From Flavobacteriales bacterium (GTDB lineage: Bacteria > Bacteroidota > Bacteroidia > Flavobacteriales_D > Sanyastnellaceae), in assembly GCA_022447625.1 (NCBI GenBank), contig JAKVAX010000005.1:62001-126000 (forward strand): a stretch of 64,000 nucleotides of DNA, in the 5' to 3' direction. Made by a program: the position numbers and the translations under genes. Positions 32,801 through 41,284 of this stretch are shown here, in pieces (position 1 is the first letter of the stretch; each line of letters opens with the position of its first letter). The notes under the pieces are model-generated. The model saw only the letters and a list, made by a program, of their open reading frames with translations, ran no database searches and had not been told where the DNA came from.

Positions 32801-33640
32801 ATGTCAACATCAATTCTCTCATTGGTGAAGAAACATCCGATCCTTAAAGATCCTCGATTGTTTCAAATCACAGCCTTGTCTAGCTTCCTTGCCTATGGCA
32901 TTTTTAACCTAGACTGGATCACTGATCTCCCTCGTATCTTTACCATTCTTTCAGCGGGCTTAATTGCCCAGCTATTCTTCATGGCAGGCTTAAAACTCCC
33001 GTTTGGTTCATGGAAAAGCGGCGCCATTACCTCATTGGGACTATGCCTTCTCTTTCAAAGCTCAACTCCGCTGATGTGGATTCTTGCTCCGGTGTTAGGC
33101 ATCTCATCAAAGTACTTCATCCGAACCAAAGGGAAACACTTATTTAACCCAGCCAATCTCGGTGTAATCCTTCCCATCGTTCTCTTTGGAGATGCTTGGA
33201 TCTCACCCGGACAATGGGGTAGTAGTGCCATGCTACTATTCTTCTTTAGCAGCGCAGCGCTCATGGTGCTTTTTAGAGTGGGTCGCATCGACACAAGTTT
33301 GACTTTTCTATTGACCATTCTGGTCCTAGAGTACTTCCGAAGCGTGGTATACCTAGGTTGGGAGTTCGATTGGCTGTTTCATAAGATGTCGAACGGCAGC
33401 CTGTTACTCTTTGCCTTCTTCATGATCACCGACCCTAGAACGACCCCAAACGCCTCAGGCGCAAGGATTTTATGGGCTGTAGGGATTGGTGTGCTGTCAT
33501 TCGTTTTGACCTCTTGGTTTTATCTGCACACCGCACCTATGTGGGCGCTCTTCTTCGCTGCTCCAGCCATGGTTATTCTCGACAAGATCTTTAAAGCAAA
33601 CGTTTTCCAGTGGACTTCTATCAAGCCACTCCAATCATAA
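32801..33640 (+). CDS. RnfD/NqrB-like membrane protein
   Basis: This 279-residue protein has about nine hydrophobic helices and the family landmarks FNPANLGVILPIVL (phosphoflavin-loop region of the RnfD/NqrB group) and FAFFMITDPRTTPNASGARI. In RnfD the residue modified by FMN is a Thr in S(T)AT; that motif is not evident here, so it may not carry flavin. No other rnf genes lie nearby. It is followed after 24 bases by the DUF2330 gene; this pair recurs in other bacteria as I recall, and its role is unknown. Confidence 0.82.
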   Translation: MSTSILSLVKKHPILKDPRLFQITALSSFLAYGIFNLDWITDLPRIFTILSAGLIAQLFFMAGLKLPFGSWKSGAITSLGLCLLFQSSTPLMWILAPVLGISSKYFIRTKGKHLFNPANLGVILPIVLFGDAWISPGQWGSSAMLLFFFSSAALMVLFRVGRIDTSLTFLLTILVLEYFRSVVYLGWEFDWLFHKMSNGSLLLFAFFMITDPRTTPNASGARILWAVGIGVLSFVLTSWFYLHTAPMWALFFAAPAMVILDKIFKANVFQWTSIKPLQS

Positions 33641-33664
33641 ATCACACTGAACAAAATCTGAATT

Positions 33665-35116
33665 ATGAAATCACTTAAGTTATTCATACTCGCTTGCGCG
33701 GCCTTGCTCTCTGGTATCCAGGTAAATGCATTTTGTGGGTTCTACGTAGCTCGAGCCGATGCCAAACTATTCAACAACAAGTCTGAGGTAATCCTCGTCC
33801 GGAACGGCGATAAAACTACCGTGACGATGTCTAACGACTTCCAAGGTGATGTCAAAGACTTCGCTATGGTCGTTCCTGTGCCAACTGTCCTTAAAGAGAA
33901 TGATATTAAGGTCGTAGACAAATCAATCTTCGAGAAACTCAATGAGTACTCTGCACCACGATTGGTGGAGTATTATGATTCGCCTCCATGCCCGGTTGAA
34001 ATCGTCACTGAAGATTATGAGGTGTCCGTCATGTTAGACCAGAACTGGCCTACTTCCGCAAATTTGACAATGAGCGTAGCTGACGAATTCAATTATAGAG
34101 TGAACGTAGAAGCTCGCTATGAAGTCGGTGAATACGAAATCCTCATTCTATCAGCAGAAGAGTCAGATGGACTTCGTCGTTGGCTTACGGATCACGATTA
34201 CAAAATCCCTGAAAACGCCGATGAAGTATTAGATCCGTACATCAAGTCAAACATGAAGTTCTTTGTGGTAAAAGTTAATCTCCACAAACTTTCAGGTTCT
34301 GCATTCGAAGAGCTTTCACCGATTCAGTTGACCTACAACTCTGATCGCTTTATGCTTCCAATCCGCTTAGGTATGGCTAATGCGAAAGGGCCACAAGACA
34401 TGATTGTATACACATTCACCAATCAAGGAAGAGTAGAATGTACGAACTACCGAACGGTTGAACTACCAAGCAATCGTAATATTCCGTTGTTCGTAGAGCC
34501 TCAGTTTGGCGACTTCTACAAAGCCCTCTACGAAAAGAGCTGGAAGCAGGAAGGACGCAACTCAGTATTCCTAGAGTATGCTTGGGATGTAAGCCCGCAG
34601 CAAAGTGTGAAATGTGATCCATGTGTTGGACCACCACCGATTGCCAACGACTTAGTCAAAGCAGGAGTGGACTGGCTAAAAAATGGGTGGCAAGGAACTG
34701 CTTACTTCACACGTATGCACGTTCGCTATGAACGCGACAAATTCCCGCAGGACCTGCAGTTTCAGACAACCACTAACAAGGAACGTTACCAGTGTAGATA
34801 CATTCTAACACATCCTGCAAGTGGAGACATGAGCTGTGAAGAGGGGCAGAAGTACCTCAAAGAACTTGAACAACGAAGAAAGCGTGAACTAGATGAACTA
34901 GCCGCACTAACAGGCTGGGGAGTCAAGAACGGGAATAGCTATATCAAAGAGTTTAACAATCGATTGGAAGACTATGAGTTCTCACCAGTGATGACTCAAG
35001 AAGAAGACCGTGGAGGTATATGGACCCTTCTTCTGTCTTTCCTTGGCATATCTACCCTGATCATGGTGATCGCTCGTGCTGGGAAGAAACGAAAGTTGCA
35101 GTCATTACCAGCATAA
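33665..35116 (+). CDS. DUF2330 membrane-anchored protein
   Basis: A signal peptide (LFILACAALLSGIQVNAF) is followed directly by FCGFYVARADAKLFNNKSEV, the characteristic DUF2330 opening. Further family marks are VVPVPTVLKENDIKVVD and the Cys-containing VKCDPCVGPPP segment. One C-terminal helix (LLLSFLGISTLIMVIARAG) with a basic tail anchors the protein. Six or more Cys residues are predicted outside the cytoplasm. It is co-directional with the RnfD-like gene, suggesting an electron-transfer or redox partner, which is inference. Confidence 0.85.
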   Translation: MKSLKLFILACAALLSGIQVNAFCGFYVARADAKLFNNKSEVILVRNGDKTTVTMSNDFQGDVKDFAMVVPVPTVLKENDIKVVDKSIFEKLNEYSAPRLVEYYDSPPCPVEIVTEDYEVSVMLDQNWPTSANLTMSVADEFNYRVNVEARYEVGEYEILILSAEESDGLRRWLTDHDYKIPENADEVLDPYIKSNMKFFVVKVNLHKLSGSAFEELSPIQLTYNSDRFMLPIRLGMANAKGPQDMIVYTFTNQGRVECTNYRTVELPSNRNIPLFVEPQFGDFYKALYEKSWKQEGRNSVFLEYAWDVSPQQSVKCDPCVGPPPIANDLVKAGVDWLKNGWQGTAYFTRMHVRYERDKFPQDLQFQTTTNKERYQCRYILTHPASGDMSCEEGQKYLKELEQRRKRELDELAALTGWGVKNGNSYIKEFNNRLEDYEFSPVMTQEEDRGGIWTLLLSFLGISTLIMVIARAGKKRKLQSLPA

Positions 35117-35120
35117 GAAA

Positions 35121-35144
35121 AGGAGGCCAAGGCCTCCTTTTTTT
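35121..35144 (+). terminator. Rho-independent terminator
   Basis: AGGAGGCC (35121-35128) and GGCCTCCT (35131-35138) pair perfectly with a two-base spacer (a slightly larger loop in practice), and a T-run follows. It ends the RnfD/DUF2330 pair. Confidence 0.9.
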
Positions 35145-35162
35145 ATTCTCTTTTCGTCAGTC

Positions 35163-38100
35163 TTAATCACATAGCTGGCCGTATGCACCTAGCAATGAGA
35201 GTAAGTCTCCAGTGGATACAATACCATCGCCATTGATGTCTTCTGCACAAGTCACGTTTCCGCCTTCAGTATACAGACAGAAGCCATCATCAAAGGTCGC
35301 ATTCGGGTTGTAGTTCCAAGCATTCTCATCTGTACACCCGGTGATGTCACAATCACTTTCCACAGTTACTATAACAAAGTCGTCAGCTGTACATCCATTG
35401 ACATCGGTTATTGTAACCGTGTAAGTGGTAGTAGTTGTTGGTGAAGCGTTCGGACTAGAGCTACCAGCATCTGACAAACCTGCGCTCGGTGACCAAGCAT
35501 AACTAACTCCACCTGAGGCTTGCAACACAGTAGTTTCTCCTACACAAATGGTTACATCATTCCCTGCAGAGGCTACTGGTGCGCTTATATTGAATCCGAA
35601 GTTACTTTGATCGGTAAACACAGGTGAAGTACTGTCGTAAACGCGGATTAACGCTTCCGCGCTAGCGTTATTAGGAACAGTCCATACATACTGCTGATCA
35701 AGCGTGTAGAAATTGCTGACGATGTTATTCCACGACACACCGTTATCTAGAGAATAGTCTATCGTGAACTCATCACTAGTATTCACAGCATTCCAGTCAA
35801 TAACAACCTGATTACAAGCAGCAAACGACTCTCCACCCAATGGGTAGTTCAAGTTGACCAGCCCTTGTTGAACACCACTCACTTCGAAGAGGTCATCAGA
35901 AATATCACTCTTACAGTTATCGATGTTATCTGTCACGCGAATCAAGTAGTTCGTTGAAAGTTGACCTGGAACAACCCAGCTGTAGCTCTCATTCGGGATG
36001 TAAACATTGAATGCGATGTTATTCCAAGAAACACCACCATCTACAGAATAGTCGATATCATAGAATTCTGAAGCTCCTTCATTGAGCCAGGTGATGTCGA
36101 TGTTTTGGCCAACACCAAGGACTTCACCACCGTTTGGTCCAGTAATCGTAATTGCAGGCGCAATCGTGAAAGTATCGTCACTTTCATCTACTTGAAGTGT
36201 GTTGTAACGGTTTTCAACTCGCACCAAGGTAGCTGGAGATGGGGCGCTTGGCAAAATCCAATCAAAGCTATGCGTGACACCTGGAGAGTAGTAGTTCGAA
36301 TTCAAGCTCGTCCAACTGTTTCCATTGTCAGTACTGTAATAGATTCTGAAGTAGGCTGATGTACCCACGCTGGTCCAAGTCACCGTAGTTTCTGTACACA
36401 CGCGCCAATCTTGAATTCCATTGTCTCCGTTCGGTGAAGTGACAATAATCGCCTCACGAATTTCAAAGGTCTCATCAGACACATCCGTCTCAGAAGGATT
36501 GTCAATACTCGTAATACGGATCAGGCATTCGGTCGAAATCACTTCAGGAACCAACCATGAGTACGAACCGTCATTTACTTCCGCAGCACTAATCGTCTGC
36601 CAGCTCGCTCCATTGTCTTCCGACAATTCAATCAAGACAAATGACGAATTGTAGTATTCATCGGTCCATGTAATGTTCACTGTTTGATACTGACCAAAGA
36701 CCTGAGAGGTGTTCGGGTAGGTAACCTGAGGCTCTGGCTGTTCAATGCTGAAGGTGGCGTCGGATTCGTCAACACGACATGCGGCATTGTAGTAATCGAC
36801 AATCCTCACCAAACACTCGCTTGAAGGTGTGTTTGGCACGTTCCAGTTATAGAGTCCATCACTATTCTCAAAATCATCGATGTAATCCCAAGTAACACCA
36901 TTGTCTAGCGATAAATAGATCTGCACATAATTGACAGGCGAAATCGATGCCCATGTGATTTGATGTATCGTACCACTAATCAGAGTTTCACCACCATTTG
37001 GTGAAGTGACAATGATATCGTTGTTCGGACTTAACGTAAACGGCGTGTCCGATTCATCAAAGATGTACGACCATGTATTGTCTTCAACGCGAACCATTAC
37101 CGGTCCACTTACCGGTGGGTAAACCCAGTTGTAAAAAGTTCCTGTTTGGTTGCTGGCGATGGTTGTCCACGAAGCACCGTTGTCTACTGAGTATTGAATA
37201 CGGAAACGGTTGTTGAATGTACCGCCACTCGTCCATGTAATGTTGAAGGCTTCACATTGCGTTTCTACTTCACCACCTGTTGGGTAAGTTATTTCAATGA
37301 ATGGTGGACGTACTGCAAAGTTGAATGGTGAGATTCCTTCAACCATGCTTCCTACTTCGCTAACGCGGAATAGGCAGACCTCTGAATACTCTTCAGCGAA
37401 TGTCACTACGTAGCTTCCGTCGTCTTCTGTTGCGGCAATGATGTTCGTCCATGAAGCGCCATTGTCATCAGAGAAATCGATAGATACGAAAGGTGAGGTG
37501 AGGTATTCACTGTTCCAGTTTAGGTTATATCCTTTGTTTGGGTAGTATACCTGGTTTTCAATAGCACCAATGTTCGTGATCTCAATGACAGGAGTTGGAG
37601 GTGCAATCGTAAAGATCGCATCCGACACATCGAATCGGCAATTGCCGTTGTAGTAGTCCTCAATGCGAATCAAACACTGCGTTGACGGGTTGTTCGGAAC
37701 ATTCCAGTTGAAGTTACCATCACTGTTCTCAAAGTCATCAATCAAGAGCCATGAAGCCCCATTGTCAATCGAGTAGTAAAGCTCCACGTAGTTTACTGGA
37801 GATACCGACGCCCAGTTAATGGTCACATTGGTTCCTACTTCTAGCGTTTCACCGCCGTTAGGCGATGTGATGATGATATCTGTATTCGGGCTTAGCGTGA
37901 ACGGCGTATCACTTTCATCAAAGATGTACGACCACGTATTGTCTTCAACACGAACCATTACCGGCCCACTCACTGGCGGGTAAACCCAGTTGTAAGAAGT
38001 TCCCGTTTGGTTGCTAGCGATGGTTGTCCATGAAGCACCGTTGTCTACTGAGTACTGAATGCGGAAACGGTTGTTGAATGTACCTCCACTTGTCCAAGTA

Positions 38101-39935
38101 ATATTGAAGGCTTCACATTGAGTTTCCACATCACCGCCCGTTGGGTAAGTTATTTCAATGAATGGTGGACGTACGGCAAAGTTGTAAGGTGAGATTCCTT
38201 CAACCATGCTTCCTACTTCGCTAACGCGGAATAGGCAGGTCTCTGAATATTCTTCAGCGAAAGTCACAACGTAGCTTCCGTCGTCTTCAGTAGCCGCAAT
38301 GATGTTCGTCCAAGAAGCGCCATTGTCATCAGAGAAATCGATGGATACGAAAGGAGAGGTGAGGTATTCACTGTTCCAGTTCAAGTTGTAGCCTTTGTTT
38401 GGATAATAGACTTGATTCTCAAATGCTCCAATATTGGTGATCTCAATGATCGGCGTTGGAGGAACAATGGTAAACACGGCGTCTGATACATCGTAACGAC
38501 AGTTGCCATTGTAATAATCCTCGATACGGATTAGGCATTCCGTAGACGGCGTATTCGGCACGTTCCAGTTGAAGTTACCATCACTATTCTCGAAGTCATC
38601 AATTAAGAGCCAAGAAACACCGTTGTCGATAGAGTAGTAGAGCTCCACATAGTTCACTGGAGAGACTGACGCCCAAGTTATCGTGTGGTTTGTGCCTACC
38701 TGAATGTTCTCTCCGCCATTCGGTGAAGTAATGATAATGTCACCATGTGGAGCAAGGGTAAAGGGTGCATCGCTATCATCAAAGAGTGCTGCATTGTTGT
38801 TGTCTTCAACCCGGATTAAAGCTGGACCTTCAATTGGAGGGTAAACCCAGTTGTAGCTACTCCCTAATTGATTGCTAGCAATGGTTGTCCAAGACGCGCC
38901 ATTGTCTTCAGAGTATAGAATGCGGAATCGGTTGTTGAATGACCCACCGCTATTCCAGGTGATGGTGAACTGCTCGCATTGCGTTTCAATCTCACCGCCG
39001 TTAGGGTAGGTGACATCAATGAACGGCGCTGCAACAGAGAAGTTGTCACTTACATCAAAGGTGCTCGGATTTGCTAAGTCTGTAATACGAATGAGGTAAT
39101 CATCAGAGATGACATTCGGAGCGGTCCAAGTGTACAAGCCATCGTCTTCTGTGATGCTAGCGATGATTTGCCAGCTGGCTCCATTGTCATTGCTAAACTC
39201 AATTTGCACTTGATCTGAGACGACATACTCGGACGTCCACGTAATGTTGTATTGCTTGGTGGCGTAATAGGTTTGTCCAGCATAAGGACTAGTAATCGTA
39301 ATCGTTGGCGTGGCTGGGATGATCTCTAAGAGGTTGTCACTCTTGTCTGATTTACATGCCTCGTAGTAGTCGGTAATTTGAACGAGAACGTTCGCCGATG
39401 GAGTATTGGGCACGTTCCAGTTGAACGAGCCATTGGTGTTGTAGAAGAAGTCATCGATGTAGCTCCAAGTATTTCCACCATCGAGGGAGTATTCAAGGAT
39501 GTAGTAATTGCTCGTATTTGCTGCTACCCATGTGATGTTCACATTGTCACCGCCTTGAATGGTTTCATTTCCATTCGGATAAGTGAGCAGGAGAGGAGCT
39601 GCCAACGAGAAGTTCAGGTTGCTAACGTCTTCGATGGCATTGTTGTTTGAGTCTTGTACTCGAATCAAAACGTTGGTTGACTGGATATTCGGAACCGTCC
39701 AGACATACTCGCCATCGGTCGTATTGTAGAAAGTGGCAATCGACGTCCAGTTCACCCCACCATTGATCGAGTAATCAATGCTGTAGAAGTTCGAAGTTCC
39801 TGAATCGTTCCACGTGATTGTTTGGGTGGTACACCCTTGCCAAACTTCACCGCCGTTTGGTGAAGTAATGGTAATTGTTTGCGCGCACAACACTGCGTTG
39901 GCGAACAAGGCCAAGAGAAGTAGAAAGTGTTTCAT
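35163..39935 (-). CDS. Giant secreted protein of tandem Ser/Thr-rich Ig-like domains with Ca-binding end
   Basis: A signal peptide (HFLLLLALFANAVLCAQ) leads into about 15 copies of an about 95-residue Ig-like domain of the Kre9/KNH type. Each copy runs from ITSPNGGE through W.. to YSIDNGASWT and ends with NVPNTPS...LIRIxDxxx..DxSDxxFTI. The domains are arranged as three larger units of about 287 residues, two of which are nearly identical. Then a PKD-like domain appears (GNDVTICVGETTVL), then CTDENAWNYNPNATFDDG, and a final EF-hand/dockerin-like DINGDGIVSTGDLLSLLGAYG. No standard type A sorting domain is visible at the end. It is probably a surface adhesin or stalk. The 13-mer is present at 35655, 37356 and 38217. 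Confidence 0.9.
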   Translation of the reverse strand: MKHFLLLLALFANAVLCAQTITITSPNGGEVWQGCTTQTITWNDSGTSNFYSIDYSINGGVNWTSIATFYNTTDGEYVWTVPNIQSTNVLIRVQDSNNNAIEDVSNLNFSLAAPLLLTYPNGNETIQGGDNVNITWVAANTSNYYILEYSLDGGNTWSYIDDFFYNTNGSFNWNVPNTPSANVLVQITDYYEACKSDKSDNLLEIIPATPTITITSPYAGQTYYATKQYNITWTSEYVVSDQVQIEFSNDNGASWQIIASITEDDGLYTWTAPNVISDDYLIRITDLANPSTFDVSDNFSVAAPFIDVTYPNGGEIETQCEQFTITWNSGGSFNNRFRILYSEDNGASWTTIASNQLGSSYNWVYPPIEGPALIRVEDNNNAALFDDSDAPFTLAPHGDIIITSPNGGENIQVGTNHTITWASVSPVNYVELYYSIDNGVSWLLIDDFENSDGNFNWNVPNTPSTECLIRIEDYYNGNCRYDVSDAVFTIVPPTPIIEITNIGAFENQVYYPNKGYNLNWNSEYLTSPFVSIDFSDDNGASWTNIIAATEDDGSYVVTFAEEYSETCLFRVSEVGSMVEGISPYNFAVRPPFIEITYPTGGDVETQCEAFNITWTSGGTFNNRFRIQYSVDNGASWTTIASNQTGTSYNWVYPPVSGPVMVRVEDNTWSYIFDESDTPFTLSPNTDIIITSPNGGETLEVGTNVTINWASVSPVNYVELYYSIDNGASWLLIDDFENSDGNFNWNVPNNPSTQCLIRIEDYYNGNCRFDVSDAIFTIAPPTPVIEITNIGAIENQVYYPNKGYNLNWNSEYLTSPFVSIDFSDDNGASWTNIIAATEDDGSYVVTFAEEYSEVCLFRVSEVGSMVEGISPFNFAVRPPFIEITYPTGGEVETQCEAFNITWTSGGTFNNRFRIQYSVDNGASWTTIASNQTGTFYNWVYPPVSGPVMVRVEDNTWSYIFDESDTPFTLSPNNDIIVTSPNGGETLISGTIHQITWASISPVNYVQIYLSLDNGVTWDYIDDFENSDGLYNWNVPNTPSSECLVRIVDYYNAACRVDESDATFSIEQPEPQVTYPNTSQVFGQYQTVNITWTDEYYNSSFVLIELSEDNGASWQTISAAEVNDGSYSWLVPEVISTECLIRITSIDNPSETDVSDETFEIREAIIVTSPNGDNGIQDWRVCTETTVTWTSVGTSAYFRIYYSTDNGNSWTSLNSNYYSPGVTHSFDWILPSAPSPATLVRVENRYNTLQVDESDDTFTIAPAITITGPNGGEVLGVGQNIDITWLNEGASEFYDIDYSVDGGVSWNNIAFNVYIPNESYSWVVPGQLSTNYLIRVTDNIDNCKSDISDDLFEVSGVQQGLVNLNYPLGGESFAACNQVVIDWNAVNTSDEFTIDYSLDNGVSWNNIVSNFYTLDQQYVWTVPNNASAEALIRVYDSTSPVFTDQSNFGFNISAPVASAGNDVTICVGETTVLQASGGVSYAWSPSAGLSDAGSSSPNASPTTTTTYTVTITDVNGCTADDFVIVTVESDCDITGCTDENAWNYNPNATFDDGFCLYTEGGNVTCAEDINGDGIVSTGDLLSLLGAYGQLCD
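35655..35667 (-). repeat. CGCTARCGCGGAA 13-mer, copy 6
   Basis: Sense copy in the giant secreted gene, register ASAE (NASAEAL); here flanked by AACGCT...AGCGTT. Confidence 0.9.
37014..37874 (-). repeat. 861-base tandem duplication within the giant secreted gene, unit 1
   Basis: This unit and the next (37875-38732) align base for base at an offset of 861 and encode nearly identical three-domain blocks. Differences are scattered synonymous changes and a few amino-acid changes. A third, more diverged block lies upstream in the protein. The high identity indicates a recent internal duplication or gene conversion. Confidence 0.85.
37358..37370 (+). repeat. CGCTARCGCGGAA 13-mer, copy 7 (A variant)
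   Basis: Antisense to the giant secreted gene; coding register is FRVSE. Confidence 0.9.
37875..38732 (-). repeat. 861-base tandem duplication within the giant secreted gene, unit 2
   Basis: Second copy, boundary set by the GATATC landmark at 37875 (37014 in unit 1). It carries its own copy of the 13-mer at 38217, in the same place as the copy at 37356, so those two are not independent occurrences. Confidence 0.85.
38219..38231 (+). repeat. CGCTARCGCGGAA 13-mer, copy 8 (A variant)
   Basis: Same place as copy 7 in the second 861-base duplicate, so not independent of it. Confidence 0.9.
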
Positions 39936-39995
39936 TGGTTATCAGTCTCCCACAAAAATAGGAAATGAGAACCGGCGAAAATGTTAAAGGACTGA

Positions 39996-40601
39996 CTAGT
40001 TCGGGAAGATACCATCGATGACTTGTTGTTCCTGTTCGACGATAAGTCTAGAGAAGCGTAACATATTGAACAAGCTGCTCTCCTGCCGTTCCGCGTTAGC
40101 GAGTTTAACGAACTGATACTTCTGCTCATTTGAAAGATTCAACGAGAGCAGAATACGTGGGACATACCTGAACTCATCTTTGTCGAGGACAGCCGCTTTT
40201 GGACCCAAGGCATTACGAAGCTGCTTCAACTCAGCCATCGTCTCATTTTTGGCTGGCCAGTGGTCATATTGAGAAATCATGCGCACTTCACCGCTAGGGT
40301 ATAGCTTGGCAGGATCTTTCTCGCGGTATTCAGCAATGCGAAAAACGCCCGTACATTCCACAAGGATGTCACTTTCGCCTCCCGGATATTGCTTCGTAAT
40401 CTGCACCAGTCTGACTTCCGCACCATAGATCATTCCATCGTCAGTGCTAGAATATGGGATGCCAAAGGTAATTCCCATTGACTCTACGTCACGGATAAGC
40501 TCTCGGTACCGTTCTTCGAAGATGTGTAATGCCGTTTGCTCTCCTGGCAGAAGCATGATCTTCAGTGGGAAGAGAGGTAGATATGTTGCTGAGGAACTCA
40601 C
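39996..40601 (-). CDS. Lon N-terminal-like (LON substrate-binding) domain protein
   Basis: This stand-alone LON domain of 201 aa begins LPLFPLKIMLLPGEQTALHIFEERYRELI, the classic Lon substrate-binding opening, and includes FGIPYSSTDDGMIYGAEVRLVQI. No AAA+ ATPase or protease domain is present, as in other single-domain homologues of unknown function. The start codon is GTG 40601. It carries the 13-mer at 40089 (encoding LANAER). Confidence 0.9.
   Translation of the reverse strand: MSSSATYLPLFPLKIMLLPGEQTALHIFEERYRELIRDVESMGITFGIPYSSTDDGMIYGAEVRLVQITKQYPGGESDILVECTGVFRIAEYREKDPAKLYPSGEVRMISQYDHWPAKNETMAELKQLRNALGPKAAVLDKDEFRYVPRILLSLNLSNEQKYQFVKLANAERQESSLFNMLRFSRLIVEQEQQVIDGIFPN
40089..40101 (-). 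repeat. CGCTARCGCGGAA 13-mer, copy 9 (A variant)
   Basis: Sense copy in the Lon-N domain gene, register ANAE. Confidence 0.9.
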
Positions 40602-40780
40602 GATATATCAACAATACAAGAAGGAACAGGTTTCCCCGAAAGAATAAGAATAGCTTCTATTAACATACGAGGCATGAAAGCTTGATGTGACGGTAAAATC
40701 CGAGTTTCTTTAAAAGTTGTTAATTTGTAAATCTACGCTTACAGTAGGAACAACCGATAACTTACAAACTGACCTTAGTC

Positions 40781-41215
40781 ATGGCCGTAAAAAGTAGGGA
40801 CACCGAAATGCACGACATGGTAACTCGCAAGAATTATTTGAGAGTGGCTTCGCTAGTAGCGTTGGCCTTTGTAGGTGGTTTATTTGTTTTGCAGAGTTGC
40901 AAGCAAGAAACCCTAGATCTTTCACAAAACTTCTATCCAGGACTCACTGCTCAGGAGAAATGTCAATTCAGTTTTTACAACTGGCATGACACGCATCAAG
41001 TTGATTTCTCGTTGAACTGCGAGGAACAAGGAATGGTCACACTCCGTGCAGTGAATCAAGAGATCTTGTTTAGAGCATTTTTAGAGAAAGGCATTGATCA
41101 AGACCTGTCGATCATGGTGCCAACAGAACTTGATCGTGTGCTGATTGAGTACGGAGAACGAGTAGAATATCTTTCACTCGTAAATGGCGACATTGCCCAA
41201 TTCTTTGAGGAATAA
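40781..41215 (+). CDS. Small lipoprotein of unknown function
   Basis: ATG 40781 gives 144 residues, but a start at codon 13 (ATG 40817) would place the basic NYLR and hydrophobic VASLVALAFVGGLFVLQSC better as a lipoprotein signal; the lipid Cys is in LQSC. The mature part contains two further Cys (EEKCQFSF, SLNCEEQG) that may form a disulfide. No family recognised. Confidence 0.7.
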   Translation: MAVKSRDTEMHDMVTRKNYLRVASLVALAFVGGLFVLQSCKQETLDLSQNFYPGLTAQEKCQFSFYNWHDTHQVDFSLNCEEQGMVTLRAVNQEILFRAFLEKGIDQDLSIMVPTELDRVLIEYGERVEYLSLVNGDIAQFFEE

Positions 41216-41235
41216 TTAAAATCATACGATATCGA

Positions 41236-41265
41236 AAAAGGGACCCCGTTTGGAGTCCCTTTTTT
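41236..41265 (+). terminator. Rho-independent terminator
   Basis: GGGACCCC pairs with GGAGTCCC (41240-41247 with 41252-41259, one mismatch), with A-run before and T-run after. It lies between convergent genes and can act on both strands. Confidence 0.8.
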
Positions 41266-41284
41266 ATTTCGAGTCAGTGTTGAC

